A DNA stretch of 64,000 bases. It comes from Misgurnus anguillicaudatus. Its lineage: Eukaryota; Chordata; Actinopteri; Cypriniformes; Cobitidae. Of the stretch, positions 58,801 through 61,353 are shown piece after piece. The notes under the pieces were generated by a model. That model worked only from the letters and a program-made list of their open reading frames with translations, was not told the origin of the DNA and ran no database searches. The first letter of the stretch is position 1; each line of letters opens with the position of its first letter. The position numbers were made by a program, and so were the translations under genes. The stretch spans positions 17,849,501 through 17,913,500 of the forward strand of contig NC_073342.2 in the NCBI RefSeq assembly GCF_027580225.2, given 5' to 3'.

Positions 58801-59141
58801 ATATCAGCACTAGGTATGTGCATCTCTTGACTTAGCTGTTATGAACATTGGCATCATGGCATTATTATTAAGAGTTTTTTAAGCACCTACTGTAATCATT
58901 TTGTGATTCACTTCATCTTATTTTCATTCTTCCTCAGCCACGTAAAATGGGTTTCTCCACTTTCGGGCACCGCAAGAAACGGGGCGACGACTGCACAGAC
59001 TACATCTGTCCTCTGGACGCATCCCAAGCGCAGGCCCTGCTTAACGGGGTCAGTCGGCCCTACAGCGGCTTCAGGGGCCTGAGCCCCATTTTCGACAGGG
59101 ACCCAGAAAGGCGGGAGCAGGTGGGAACCCAACAGAACTGA
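7900..59141 (+). CDS. ppfibp2: Liprin-beta-2 homologue, whole spliced gene (26 main exons plus a microexon)
   Basis: Liprin-betas are cytoplasmic scaffolds with an N-terminal coiled coil and three C-terminal SAM domains; the family binds liprin-alphas and acts at cell-edge adhesion and synaptic sites (family knowledge). Seen here: an ordered chain of exons whose phases all agree, giving about 990 residues with every optional exon. The coiled coil covers roughly residues 90-430, a Ser/Pro-rich linker 430-660, SAM1 about 666-730, SAM2 about 744-810, SAM3 about 827-895. Beta-2 is preferred over beta-1 because of the start MASDASH, the block QYKDQFH in SAM2, the block KCAIHVLHVNKFNP after it, YTPLNTTAKVR, and the tail block YSGFRGLSP. 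Coiled-coil exon 8 (SLMTKLS) and an optional C-terminus look more like beta-1, so the gene keeps features of both. The a or b copy of fish cannot be told. Each exon is listed separately. Confidence 0.93.
7964..10953 (+). other. Intron 1
   Basis: About 3 kb without coding signal. Around 9581 begins ACCCTGGACCACAAAA, the end of a known fish-type MITE, whose remainder (to about 9930) is decayed. The 3' end is unusual: see exon 2. Confidence 0.6.
10954..11144 (+). CDS. ppfibp2: ppfibp2 exon 2
   Basis: Encodes VEYSNGLYDLGSP, a block LQLAEELRLALEL, and a TAQILINWLEKGS end, matching the second liprin-beta segment. Starts after TTGCAG at 10953 and ends before GTAAGC, phase 1 to phase 0. The homologous residues actually continue upstream: 10935-10955 in frame reads AGSKVAV, as in beta-1 AGSKAL, but only TG, not AG, stands where the ancestral acceptor would be (10937-10938). 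The start is therefore uncertain between 10939 and 10954; both keep frame. Confidence 0.88.
11245..11314. repeat. (TA)n microsatellite
   Basis: About 35 TA units directly before the Tc1 end; Tc1 elements insert at TA. Confidence 0.95.
11315..11859 (+). mobile_element. Internally deleted Tc1-like transposon
   Basis: Inverted ends CCTAAAGGATTATTAGGAAC and CCTAGTAATCCTTTAGG. The body encodes the C-terminal half of a Tc1 DDE transposase: MVWGMFSW, the FPQDNAACHKA block with a catalytic Asp, and IWPPQSPDLKPKEHLW with the final acidic residue. The DNA-binding half and the first Asp are absent, so it cannot be active. It sits in a (TA)n tract. Confidence 0.92.
12267..12670. repeat. Dispersed repeat ending GTGGAGTGTCCCTTTAAA, copy A
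   Basis: Shares long stretches with 54090-55197 (gggactattt.cgggcgctgc, gcagccatgttacggcag) and 57790-58292 (gctaatggtctaatcagatt). Confidence 0.85.
12671..14017 (+). other. Unremarkable part of intron 2
   Basis: Little repeat content. 13385-13560 has GATA-like words (gagataagag, cttatct twice) and moderate GC; it could be regulatory, but nothing decisive is visible. Confidence 0.3.
14018..14366. repeat. Long palindrome around a GTGGGCAAAGAT-type element
   Basis: Outer arms match exactly for about 50 nt (TCATGTTATTTTGTATGGGA to its inverse at 14347-14366). The match resumes for about 55 nt inward after a 30-nt gap in the right arm. The centre is (TA)n. Confidence 0.9.
14386..14714. mobile_element. 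MITE with GGGCTGTCAAAAGATTAAT ends
   Basis: Left GGGCTGTCAAAAGATTAATT, right ATTAATCTTTTGACAGCTGT. Internal sequence is AT-rich with acacacata runs. A related partial end lies at about 14760-14856. Confidence 0.85.
14969..15589. other. Intron 2 sequence, open minus frame of unknown meaning
   Basis: A 149-codon minus-strand frame covers 14969-15418. It resembles no family I recognise and shows no splice or promoter context. Confidence 0.2.
15590..16615 (+). promoter_or_regulatory. Possible internal promoter and leader region
   Basis: Unusually free of recognisable mobile elements for this window, with an AP-1-like TGACTCA near 15629, ETS-like AGGAAG shortly after, a (CT)n run at 16096-16113 and GC-richer sequence just before the candidate exon at 16616. 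No TATA box found at a convincing distance. Confidence 0.3.
16616..16663 (+). CDS. ppfibp2: Candidate alternative first coding exon of ppfibp2
   Basis: ATG followed by 15 codons (MEEKIDFYKHFTWLKK) and a strong donor AAG|GTAAGT, ending in phase 0, which is what exon 3 needs. It lies in the 10-kb intron 2. Upstream sequence (about 16370-16615) is richer in GC than its surroundings, as in a leader. A short upstream ATG (16603) opens an out-of-frame nine-codon ORF that overlaps the start. This form would drop exons 1-2. Confidence 0.5.
16851..17109. mobile_element. hAT-type MITE in the SINE
   Basis: Ends TAGAGATGCACCGATATT and ATATCGGTGCATTTCTA; 7-of-8 duplication AATAAAAC / GATAAAAC. Confidence 0.88.
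17248..17605. mobile_element. Inverted-repeat MITE inserted in one tandem unit
   Basis: Ends TAGTGCTGGGCAAAGATTAA and its inverse. Its 358 nt nearly account for the difference between the first (552 nt) and second (188 nt) spacings of the array. Related to the 14018 element. Confidence 0.9.
19127..19712. mobile_element. MITE-like element, GAATAATTGACGACGGGCCG end
   Basis: The left end word gggccgttgaat returns inverted as attcaacggacc at about 19696-19707. Low coding potential. Confidence 0.6.
20088..20515. mobile_element. Inverted-repeat element with TACTTCTGCGTC ends
   Basis: cattcatacttctgcgtc near 20151 pairs with gacgcagaagtataaagt near 20488. The exact outer ends are unclear. Confidence 0.5.
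21437..21523 (+). CDS. ppfibp2: ppfibp2 exon 3: start of the coiled coil
   Basis: 29 codons, phase 0-0, acceptor tccacag and donor GTGAGA. Encodes VNHQSSSNNETYQERLTRL followed by EGDKESLVLQ. Human beta-2 has VNHHSAASNETYQERL at the same place, one of the clearest beta-2-specific matches. Confidence 0.96.
21890..22365. repeat. Dispersed repeat with GACCCGA words, copy A
   Basis: Shares tcagacagaaagaaacc, aatgaaaattaacctac and ggttggaaaaggacttgatg with 45719-46385. Confidence 0.85.
22441..23882. mobile_element. Large inverted-repeat element with split left arm
   Basis: Ends AAAGGATTAGTCCATTTTCT and its near-inverse (AGAAAATTGACTAATCCTTT). The right arm is continuous over 23598-23882; the matching left arm is in two parts, 22441-22600 and 23157-23294, separated by about 560 nt. 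No transposase recognised. Confidence 0.85.
23883..24467 (+). other. End of intron 3
   Basis: Nothing but a G-rich patch near 24388-24400 before the exon 4 acceptor. Confidence 0.4.
24468..24581 (+). CDS. ppfibp2: ppfibp2 exon 4: coiled coil
   Basis: 38 codons, phase 0-0, acceptor ggttttag and donor GTAAGA. Encodes VSVLTDQVEAQGEKIRDLE, identical in both human liprin-betas, then a variable SSLEEHH stretch and EEMLQQ. Confidence 0.97.
24582..25489 (+). other. Start of intron 4
   Basis: No feature recognised. Confidence 0.4.
25498..25895. mobile_element. hAT-type MITE, copy 2 of the 712-1108 family
   Basis: Nearly the same length and sequence as the copy at 712, same termini, with a 7-of-8 target duplication (ACTTTAAT / CCTTTAAT). 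Lies in intron 4. Confidence 0.92.
25925..26212. mobile_element. MITE with GTCGCACACCGGC ends
   Basis: Left GGGGTCGCACACCGGCCACG, right CAGCCGGTGTGCGATCTCC. GC-rich arms around an AT-rich centre. Confidence 0.88.
26868..26975 (-). mobile_element. tRNA-derived SINE, minus strand
   Basis: On the minus strand: gcattagcaccgcaaagg, a B-box gggtttgattctc, and the tail gtaagtcgcttttaataaaa, the same tail as the SINE ending at 17996. Confidence 0.75.
27283..27395 (+). mobile_element. tRNA-derived SINE, plus strand
   Basis: ggtagagcattgcattagca, then gggtttgaatttgagg (decayed B box) and catctgccaaatgc tail. Confidence 0.7.
27689..28566. mobile_element. hAT-like element split by another MITE
   Basis: Left TAGGGATTTACCGATATGA, right ACATCGGTGCATCACTG, imperfect inverted ends. 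The inner element at 27800-28134 interrupts it. Confidence 0.6.
27800..28134. mobile_element. MITE filled with GTGCTCACGTGAAAC words
   Basis: Ends GAGCCCCTAAGGTGACAT and ATGTCCTCTTAGGGGCTC. Inside, the words CACGTGAAAC, GTGCTCACG and GTGAGCACGCGAAAA recur in both orientations, producing a repetitive open minus frame. Confidence 0.8.
28640..29447 (+). other. End of intron 4
   Basis: A hAT-like end (cagcgagattcttgccgata, then cacagcccta) near 28717-28746 and a (CA)n run at 29202-29235. Confidence 0.45.
29202..29235. repeat. (CA)n microsatellite
   Basis: 17 CA units, 213 nt upstream of exon 5. Confidence 0.95.
29448..29585 (+). CDS. ppfibp2: ppfibp2 exon 5: coiled coil
   Basis: 46 codons, phase 0-0, acceptor gtggtttag and donor GTACAG. 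Encodes ELLSRTSLETQKLELMDEV, a conserved family block, then LKLKLVGMEE and an acidic/His-rich end (EEDRHHKAE). Confidence 0.96.
29926..30313. repeat. Dispersed GGTGCAGTG family repeat, copy B
   Basis: Opposite orientation to copy A; retains both ends and the core tcaccactagatgccgc. Confidence 0.88.
30877..30965 (+). mobile_element. tRNA-derived SINE fragment
   Basis: gcaaaggtcatgggtttgaa then tcccagggaacacgc: a B-box and following SINE words, with no tail. Confidence 0.6.
31624..32522 (+). CDS. Candidate 34-residue spliced ORF inside the TTAA element
   Basis: Exon a 31624-31664 (MEGAMEADIFLKK, donor GTAAGT), exon b 32459-32522 (QSASLSSVNYEVEKHINTLW, then T and stop; acceptor tcttacag). Frame is kept, and AATAAA follows at 32651. 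No protein family recognised. It may be a captured gene fragment or chance. Confidence 0.3.
31785..32070. repeat. Direct duplication inside the TTAA element
   Basis: acaaacgagta and gcgtgatcacgta, then tggcggatttcattgtt and ttcgtatccttcatggcaac, occur twice about 170 nt apart. Confidence 0.85.
32243..32318 (+). other. tRNA-like sequence with poly(T), probably SINE-derived
   Basis: A-box-like TGGCGCAGTGG, perfect T-arm stem around GGTTCGAAACC (B box) and a T run after it, the pol III stop. The acceptor stem pairs poorly, so it is probably a pseudo-tRNA or SINE head. Confidence 0.5.
33194..33919 (+). other. Intron 5 stretch without recognised features
   Basis: Nothing supported. Confidence 0.4.
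33926..34262. mobile_element. MITE with GGATTAATCGTAATTAAT ends
   Basis: Left GATTAATCGTAATTAATC with AGCAGAGT, right TTCTGCTATGGATTAATTG and GATTAATTG. Same style as the 14386 element. Confidence 0.75.
34612..35122. mobile_element. Inverted-repeat element, distant relative of the 47404 palindrome
   Basis: Ends TTAAAGGAAAACAGCAC and GTGTTTTCCTTTAA. It shares the words tagccccattcatt, agaagccaccaaacac and aagcggata with the 43402 and 47404 copies. Confidence 0.75.
35123..35807 (+). other. End of intron 5
   Basis: No mobile element recognised; leads to the pyrimidine tract of exon 6. Confidence 0.35.
35808..36011 (+). CDS. ppfibp2: ppfibp2 exon 6: 68-residue cassette ending in a Cys-rich tail
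   Basis: Phase 0-0, exactly 204 nt, so it can be skipped without a frameshift. The acceptor ctctctcag is good; the donor AAT|GTAGGC is weak. The first half continues the helix (ISELQEQMCKFQEEISTRIQ); the second half is GC-rich and ends in CSCRCR. The human liprin-beta sequences I remember go straight from exon 5 to exon 7, so this is probably an optional exon. Without splicing the frame runs on to a stop at 36084. Confidence 0.75.
36012..36495 (+). other. Intron 6
   Basis: 484 nt with nothing recognised. Confidence 0.5.
36496..36588 (+). CDS. ppfibp2: ppfibp2 exon 7: coiled coil
   Basis: 31 codons, phase 0-0. Encodes ALLQELRLLKTKVDELEGEK then YERKLKATK, matching beta-2 LLQELRHLKIKVEELE and WKLKATK. 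Confidence 0.96.
36743..38460 (+). mobile_element. Tc1-like transposon relic, itself interrupted
   Basis: Inverted ends CAGGTGCTTGTCATATAG and TATATGACCAGCACCTG with TA duplicated at 36741-36742 and 38461-38462. The transposase start survives at 38153-38344: MRKTADLTVVQKTTID and a helix-turn-helix VIAKEAGCSQSSVSKHI. After GRKRCG the frame jumps to the 3' end: the whole catalytic domain is deleted. Confidence 0.92.
36850..38123. mobile_element. Element inserted in the Tc1 relic, possibly composite
   Basis: Short inverted ends GCCCTGTTTACATTAG and AAGTAAACATAGC, with CTCAG flanking at 36845-36849 and 38124-38128. Another element-like end (CTAGGGGTGTGCGATATTG) starts near 37066, suggesting one more layer. 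Confidence 0.65.
38786..39128 (+). other. End of intron 7
   Basis: Starts with aaagacatagttcacccc, an end of the common fish 'agttcaccc' MITE group; no partner end found. Confidence 0.35.
39129..39221 (+). CDS. ppfibp2: ppfibp2 exon 8: coiled coil, beta-1-like
   Basis: 31 codons, phase 0-0, acceptor gttaccag and donor GTGCTT. Encodes SLMTKLSTLKLTVEHTQVER, like beta-1 SLMAKLSSMKIKVGQM. The human beta-2 sequence I remember lacks this segment, so the fish gene appears to keep an ancestral exon. Confidence 0.93.
39222..40039 (+). other. Start of intron 8
   Basis: 39370-39475 carries a fragment (agtacctcaaaggtacat, ggtacatattaggacc) related to the element at 60513-61149. Otherwise nothing. Confidence 0.5.
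40048..41480. mobile_element. hAT-type element with a second hAT-type element inside
   Basis: Ends CAGTAATTCTCAAAGTGTGG and TTTGAGAAACACTG; perfect 8-bp duplication CTCTAGCA at 40040-40047 and 41481-41488. No intact transposase. Confidence 0.93.
40146..40849. mobile_element. Nested hAT-type element
   Basis: Ends CAGGGGTTCTCAAAGT and ACTTTGAGAACCCCTG; 7-of-8 duplication GTTTATAC / GTTCATAC. Confidence 0.93.
41670..42101. mobile_element. MITE with AAAGGGATAGTTCACTT ends
   Basis: Left AAAGGGATAGTTCACTTAAA, right AAGTGAACTATCCCTTT, about 130-bp arms (tactcatcctcat / atgaggatgagta). Ends 107 nt before exon 9. Confidence 0.93.
42209..42320 (+). CDS. ppfibp2: ppfibp2 exon 9: end of first coiled coil
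   Basis: Phase 0 to 1, acceptor tttcacag, donor GTACCT. Encodes VEIGKLQQLLVTKDAEIEHL then QNQLQTRG and SSDITER; beta-2 has LKDAEIERLHSQL here. Confidence 0.95.
42495..42527 (+). CDS. ppfibp2: ppfibp2 exon 9b: 33-nt microexon
   Basis: Acceptor ctgttgtag, donor GTAAGC, phase 1-1, so it can be included or skipped in frame. Translated with its neighbours it gives EEVYKRKLRDKH, which lines up with the optional ENFKKKLKEKN segment of human liprin-beta-1 at the same position. A TGC lies about 10 nt upstream of the acceptor, a placement typical of neuronal microexons that use SRRM4. Confidence 0.85.
42528..43148 (+). other. Start of intron 9b
   Basis: Nothing recognised. Confidence 0.4.
43149..43378. 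mobile_element. MITE with GGGGCAGTTTCCCGGACAGG ends
   Basis: Right end CCTGTCCGGGAAACCGCCCC; flanked by CTAG-like bases on both sides. Confidence 0.9.
43402..43808. repeat. Half copy of the 47404-48134 palindrome
   Basis: Left arm and centre only, stopping at gagtcgaagtc, where the right arm would begin. Over 90 percent alike by eye. Confidence 0.9.
43990..45426 (+). other. Rest of intron 9b
   Basis: Holds a GC-rich element-like stretch around 44150-44585 (gcgtctaccg words) and, at 44665-45030, a diverged GGTGCAGTG family copy. No exon seen. Confidence 0.5.
45427..45488 (+). CDS. ppfibp2: ppfibp2 exon 10
   Basis: Phase 1 to 0, acceptor atgttccag, donor GTAAAT. Encodes QELQRLRTGMKTLIDANNEK, matching beta-2 QEIQRLKMGMETLLLANEDK. 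Confidence 0.96.
45584..45659 (+). CDS. ppfibp2: ppfibp2 exon 11
   Basis: Phase 0 to 1. Encodes DRHIEELNALLGQYRQIKG and a Ser/Pro turn, ending the helical region; beta-2 has DRRIEELTGLLNQYRKVK. Only a 95-nt intron separates it from exon 10. Confidence 0.95.
45719..46385. repeat. Dispersed repeat with GACCCGA words, copy B
   Basis: Same family as 21890-22365, about 190 nt longer in the middle. Confidence 0.85.
46428..47001. mobile_element. MITE with CGTACACACC ends, split by another MITE
   Basis: Left ctacgtacacaccaaacg, right gcgtctggtgtgaacccacag, imperfect inverted ends around the 46484 element. Confidence 0.7.
46484..46809. mobile_element. MITE with TTAAAGCAACACTAAAGAG ends
   Basis: Right end CTCTTTAGTGTTGCTTTAA. 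Clean inverted repeats of about 25 bp. Confidence 0.92.
47057..47169 (+). CDS. ppfibp2: ppfibp2 exon 12: linker
   Basis: Phase 1 to 0, acceptor gtcttgcag, donor GTATTA. Encodes a Ser/acidic stretch SGSSEEDLSG followed by basic RKVRPLSHK. Divergent from human, so assignment rests on frame, splice sites and position. Confidence 0.85.
47404..48134. mobile_element. 731-bp palindromic element upstream of exon 13
   Basis: Ends TTAAAGGAATAGTCTACTC and CTAGACTATTCCTTTAA. Arms of about 335 bp (47404-47738 and 47798-48134) are nearly perfect inverse copies around a 58-nt centre. Confidence 0.95.
48154..48221 (+). CDS. ppfibp2: ppfibp2 exon 13: linker
   Basis: Phase 0 to 2, acceptor tttacag, donor GTGAGC. 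Encodes SSRGQSPLLVSPSSLQRELD, resembling the Pro/Ser part of beta-2 ending KSLETRA. The acceptor is only 20 nt past the end of a 731-bp palindromic element. Confidence 0.87.
48222..49302 (+). other. Intron 13, with a local duplication
   Basis: The words gcccaatttggg, attctccagg, ggggtccc and gcaaacat recur in order: 48664-48690 with 48946-49054, and 49070-49100 with 49131-49232. No exon seen. Confidence 0.6.
49303..49363 (+). CDS. ppfibp2: ppfibp2 exon 14: linker
   Basis: Phase 2 to 0, acceptor gttttttag, donor GTATGG. Encodes RAITRMLSTSLEELQSGN, comparable with beta-2 RAQKKLSCSLEDLRSES. Confidence 0.9.
49364..49781 (+). other. Intron 14
   Basis: 418 nt, nothing recognised. Confidence 0.5.
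49782..49923 (+). CDS. ppfibp2: ppfibp2 exon 15: linker
   Basis: Phase 0 to 1, acceptor cttcgcag, donor GTAGGC. Encodes NNKYQTLPGKF, matching beta-2 EHKYPTLPGKL, then LQLSPDESEDSEFNL. A likely phosphorylated acidic Ser cluster closes the exon. Confidence 0.92.
49924..50237 (+). other. Intron 15
   Basis: 314 nt. T-rich near 50030 and a strong pyrimidine tract just before microexon 16. Confidence 0.5.
50238..50270 (+). CDS. ppfibp2: ppfibp2 exon 16: 33-nt microexon encoding a SASAP motif
   Basis: Phase 1-1. Acceptor tgtgaag after a long pyrimidine run, donor GTATTG. With the previous base it reads NRCRSASAPALG, close to KRTASAPNLA of human beta-1. The alternative acceptor CTGCAG eight bases further in gives an in-frame TAG, so the start at 50238 is preferred. 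Confidence 0.75.
   Translation: MAAEAPALQL
50482..52377. mobile_element. Composite repeat block in intron 16
   Basis: Outer inverted ends TTAAAGGAGCTGTATGTAA and TTACATGCAGCTCCTTTAA. Inside are a Tc1-type end (acagtactgtgcaaaagtct, 50538) and an element at 51207-52317. Confidence 0.65.
51207..52317. mobile_element. MITE with AACTCATTCCCCGC ends, copy A
   Basis: Right end GCGGGGAAAGAGTT. Shares atgggtagg, cttcaaaa and gcaaaaagctga with 56580-57120. Confidence 0.7.
52602..52634 (+). CDS. ppfibp2: ppfibp2 exon 17: 33-nt microexon
   Basis: Phase 1-1. Acceptor gcgctccag with an upstream pyrimidine tract and a TGC, donor GTGGGT. Encodes GSRGKHDPFVV. No human match is known to me; support is splice signals, length and frame only. 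Confidence 0.55.
52734..52872 (+). CDS. ppfibp2: ppfibp2 exon 18: linker, WGK block
   Basis: Phase 1 to 2, acceptor gtttacag, donor GTATGT. Encodes SDFSPISSGVDSGQQSPVSP then KGFRKLWGK, matching beta-2 NDLSSTSSGTESGPQSPLTP and KGIKKFWGK. Confidence 0.96.
53142..53264 (+). CDS. ppfibp2: ppfibp2 exon 19: basic block before SAM1
   Basis: Phase 2-2, acceptor tttcctag, donor GTATCT. Encodes IRRTQSGGL and EFKRGGFRATAGPRL, a motif conserved in both liprin-betas. This frame differs from that of a long open frame that runs through the region. Confidence 0.96.
53359..53509 (+). CDS. ppfibp2: ppfibp2 exon 20: SAM domain 1
   Basis: Phase 2 to 0. Encodes APFSKWSCDQVCAWLEDFGL, then ARQWVTCGQTLL and SSQDIEK. 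SAM domains are helical bundles for protein-protein contact; beta-2 has APFAQWSTERVCAWLEDFGL. Confidence 0.97.
53510..53955 (+). other. Intron 20
   Basis: 446 nt with nothing recognised. Confidence 0.5.
53956..54067 (+). CDS. ppfibp2: ppfibp2 exon 21: end of SAM1, start of SAM2
   Basis: Phase 0 to 1, acceptor cacattag, donor GTAAGT. Encodes ELGIKHPLHKKKLQLALRS, the last SAM1 helix, then a short hinge and VWVT, the start of SAM2. Confidence 0.97.
54090..55197. repeat. Dispersed repeat, copy B of the 12267 family, interrupted
   Basis: Parts 54090-54360 and 55116-55197 match copy A; the stretch between includes the MITE at 54467-54699. Confidence 0.75.
54467..54699. mobile_element. MITE with TTAAAGGAACAGTATGTAAG ends
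   Basis: Right end TACATACTGTTCCTTTAA. Confidence 0.9.
55291..55379 (+). CDS. ppfibp2: ppfibp2 exon 22: SAM domain 2
   Basis: Phase 1 to 0. Encodes WLDDIGLPQYKDQFHDSRV and DGRMLQYLTV, almost the same as human beta-2. Confidence 0.98.
55380..55692 (+). other. Intron 22
   Basis: 313 nt, AT-rich, nothing recognised. Confidence 0.5.
55693..55815 (+). CDS. ppfibp2: ppfibp2 exon 23: end of SAM2
   Basis: 41 codons, phase 0-0. Encodes NDLLFLKVTNQLHHLSIK, then CAIHVLHVNKFNPNCLKRRP. The donor is the first GT of a (GT)n tract of about 17 units. Confidence 0.97.
55816..55850. repeat. (GT)n microsatellite forming the exon 23 donor
   Basis: 17 GT units start at the first intron base; the splice site is GAG|GTGTGT. 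Confidence 0.95.
55946..56071 (+). CDS. ppfibp2: ppfibp2 exon 24: SAM domain 3
   Basis: 42 codons, phase 0-0. Encodes VQWSNHRVMEWLRSVDLAEY and APNLRGSGVHGGLI, identical to human beta-2 over this core. Confidence 0.98.
56306..56494 (+). CDS. ppfibp2: ppfibp2 exon 25: end of SAM3
   Basis: 63 codons, phase 0-0, acceptor tttccag, donor GTGAGA. Encodes ILEPRFNSDTLALLLNIPPQ, KTLLRRHLATKFN and YTPLNTTAKVR. Confidence 0.98.
56580..57120. mobile_element. MITE copy B of the 51207 family
   Basis: Shares the words listed for copy A; the right end is degraded (aatggcgttgaatgagtt). Confidence 0.65.
57121..57589 (+). other. Intron 25 stretch
   Basis: Nothing recognised. Confidence 0.4.
57590..58292. repeat. 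Tandem array of about 165-bp units from the 12267 family
   Basis: gatgctaatggtctaatcag starts at 57790, 57955 and 58121. The last unit ends with gtggagtgtccctttaa. Confidence 0.92.
57632..57786. mobile_element. MITE inside the tandem array
   Basis: Ends TTAAAGGTATTGCGGAGGAT and ATCCTCCGCTATACCTTTAA; possible TTAA target. Confidence 0.9.
58293..58937 (+). other. End of intron 25
   Basis: Nothing recognised before the exon 26 acceptor. Confidence 0.4.
58938..59141 (+). CDS. ppfibp2: ppfibp2 exon 26: tail and beta-2-type stop
   Basis: Acceptor ttcctcag. Encodes MGFSTFGHRKKRGDDCTDYI, then PYSGFRGLSP and DPERREQ. At 59120 a donor-like CAG|GTGGGA occurs; read through, it adds VGTQQN and TGA (59139-59141), parallel to the human beta-2 end DQVGQIS. 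Spliced there, it joins exon 27 in frame. Confidence 0.95.
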   Translation, partial: PRKMGFSTFGHRKKRGDDCTDYICPLDASQAQALLNGVSRPYSGFRGLSPIFDRDPERREQVGTQQN

Positions 59142-59620
59142 CGCTATAGCTTGCCGCCAATAACCCTCCACCCATACCCCACAAATCCACGCCAATCTCC
59201 AAACAACATTATCTAACACCCCAGCATCACTCATTGATGGACGTAAGGCATCGGTACGGACGCTAGAGAAAAACTTTTGATGGATCCGAGGGTTTAGTAC
59301 TGTATTGTGACATCATCTCACTGTGGCTGTAGGGTTTTGAAATGGTGCCACTTGATCTGTGATGGACAGTGAAAAATCTTTGAATATATGATTTTTTTTA
59401 TTTTTGTTGTGAATTGTTAAAAAATGTATTATGAATAATCTGAGCTTTATCACACAAGTATTCCATTTTATAACCGTGCTGGTTTAAAATACAGTATGTA
59501 CAATGATATTGTGCAATATTTGCATATTTTAGGGATATATTTAATGGTATATTTATGTTGGTGAATTTTAAATGCACATAAAAATACTTACAAATCTGAC
59601 TTACCCGGTTATTTTCGTAC

Positions 59621-59626
59621 AATAAA
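59621..59626 (+). promoter_or_regulatory. Poly(A) signal AATAAA, proximal
   Basis: Canonical hexamer 480 nt after the stop of the short form. Confidence 0.55.
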
Positions 59627-59732
59627 ACGCACAAGGATATTTTTATATATTGAAATTTTTCCTCTTCTGTTAAAGAAGGGCCCCTTGTCTGTTCACTGTA
59701 ATTATATATCACATAATTATTGTGACATCATC

Positions 59733-59738
59733 AATAAA
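59733..59738 (+). promoter_or_regulatory. Poly(A) signal AATAAA, distal
   Basis: Canonical hexamer followed within 30 nt by a GT/T-rich stretch (ttttgctctgttttt), the usual downstream element. Confidence 0.65.
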
Positions 59739-59760
59739 CCTCATAAACCACTGATATTTT

Positions 59761-60286
59761 GCTCTGTTTTTCAGCACATATATTAGAAAAAAAAACTTTC
59801 ACACACAACAATAGTTTGCATGTCGAGTTACAGTAGAGCAGCTGGTGCAGTTACGGTATTTTGGCATCTTTTGCATTAATTGTGTTGCTGCCATCTTGCC
59901 AAGTCAAGCACATTCAGAATATTTGTTTACAAATTTTGTAGACAGACATCGACTTGCATTATTTACAACCATTATTACTAACCAATTTTTATTCATGCAT
60001 CCGGCCCCCACCAACCCACATTTTCACAATGTGGGGAAGTGCATGCTGGGAAAGGACCATGGAGTTTAGGGGAGGGGCAAAGTCCAGGTAGATTAAAAAA
60101 AGAAATTTCTCTCCTCACAGCTTCTTTAACAGGGTCATTCATTGCTTCTACTTAATAATTTATTGTTTACAATAAATGTGAAACACTTAATTGAGTGCCA
60201 ATTCTTTAATATTAAAAAAAGTTTAATATACAATTAATTATTTGGTTAAATTATATTAATATAAAATGAATACCTTCACATTTCAG
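59761..60286 (+). other. Region between the short 3' UTR and exon 27
   Basis: No element recognised; it is an intron only for the long form. Confidence 0.45.
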
Positions 60287-60349
60287 ATGCTGGATGATAA
60301 AGAGGGAACAGAAATTGAGACTTTATCAAAAAGCATTAGCAACCTCACA
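60287..60349 (+). CDS. ppfibp2: ppfibp2 exon 27: optional, beta-1-type tail
   Basis: 21 codons, phase 0-0, acceptor catttcag, donor GTAAGT. Encodes MLDDKEGTEIETL and KSISNLT, aligning with human beta-1 MEDSEGTVRQI and EGINNLT that follow LEQ. It is used only if the donor at 59120 is spliced. Confidence 0.85.
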
Positions 60350-60512
60350 GTAAGTAAATATAGACATTATTTATTACACTAAAATACATATTAACCCTTA
60401 CCGCTTTTATAATACAAAATGATAACTTAATGTCAGCTAATAATGCAAGCTGTTATTGTGCAAATTTAATCTCTTAGTAACTTTATAAACTGTTGGAAAA
60501 ATAAGGTAAAAA

Positions 60513-61149
60513 TGGTCCCTATAGCTGTCACTGGGGCAGTCCTCTTTCAGCCCCATTGCACCTAAAGAGTACATATTAGTACCTCAGAGGTACATATTGG
60601 TACCAAATGTATACATATCTGTACTTAAAGGTGACATAGAATGTTTGAACGGAGTATTTATCATTGTTCTGTGATGTGACATGTAGACAAAAAAAATTTT
60701 GTTTGGGTCTGTAAAAGCCTTAGAAGCTTCCTAAAAACCTCTCTCAGATAGCTCTATTGGGGAGGGGGATTTCAAACAAGTGGTTTTGCACCTATTTGGC
60801 TCCCCCTACTGGCTTAACTTGCAATCTCATTACTGATTGGCTGACTTTGCTGCCACTCAAAAAATGTAGCCAATTATTTTAAAGTGGATGGGCAGTTAGA
60901 TGCCTGTGATGTCATAAGCATCAGTTTTTCAGATTGGGCTGTTTTCTGGCTGACATTTCTAAAAGAGGAATTTCTATGAGACTGAGATGTTTAGCGTGTT
61001 TAGCACTTTTTGTATGTTTGTGAATGTGGGTAGACTACCATTATTCAACAAAGACAAGGTAAAAATGGTTTTTCATTCTCTGTCCCCTTTAAATGGTACA
61101 TATGAGGACCTTTTTAAAGGGTTTTGCCCCAGTGACAGCTACGGACCAT
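60513..61149. mobile_element. MITE with GCTGTCACTGGGGCA ends, split by another MITE
   Basis: Left GGTCCCTATAGCTGTCACTG, right CAGTGACAGCTACGGACC. Confidence 0.88.
60625..61093. mobile_element. Nested MITE with TTAAAGGTGACATAGAATG ends
   Basis: Right end CATTCTCTGTCCCCTTTAA. Confidence 0.88.
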
Positions 61150-61353
61150 TTTTGAACGTTTTTCTGATAGTTTCTTAAGATCTCTACCATTTATAATCTG
61201 AAAATTGATGTTTATCAAAAAGCTTTTGGAAAAAAATGCACAGTTAGACAAGACTAAATATCCAGACTAAGTTTAGGTTTAACTTATGCAGACTAAATTG
61301 AGCTTTGCACAGAGCTTCTTGCTAATACGCGCACCCTCACCTCTCACTTACAG

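Larger units (their letters stand above)
59142..59760 (+). other. ppfibp2: ppfibp2 3' UTR of the short form
   Basis: AT-rich sequence after the TGA, with poly(A) signals AATAAA at 59621-59626 and 59733-59738. This supports a transcript ending near 59760. Confidence 0.75.
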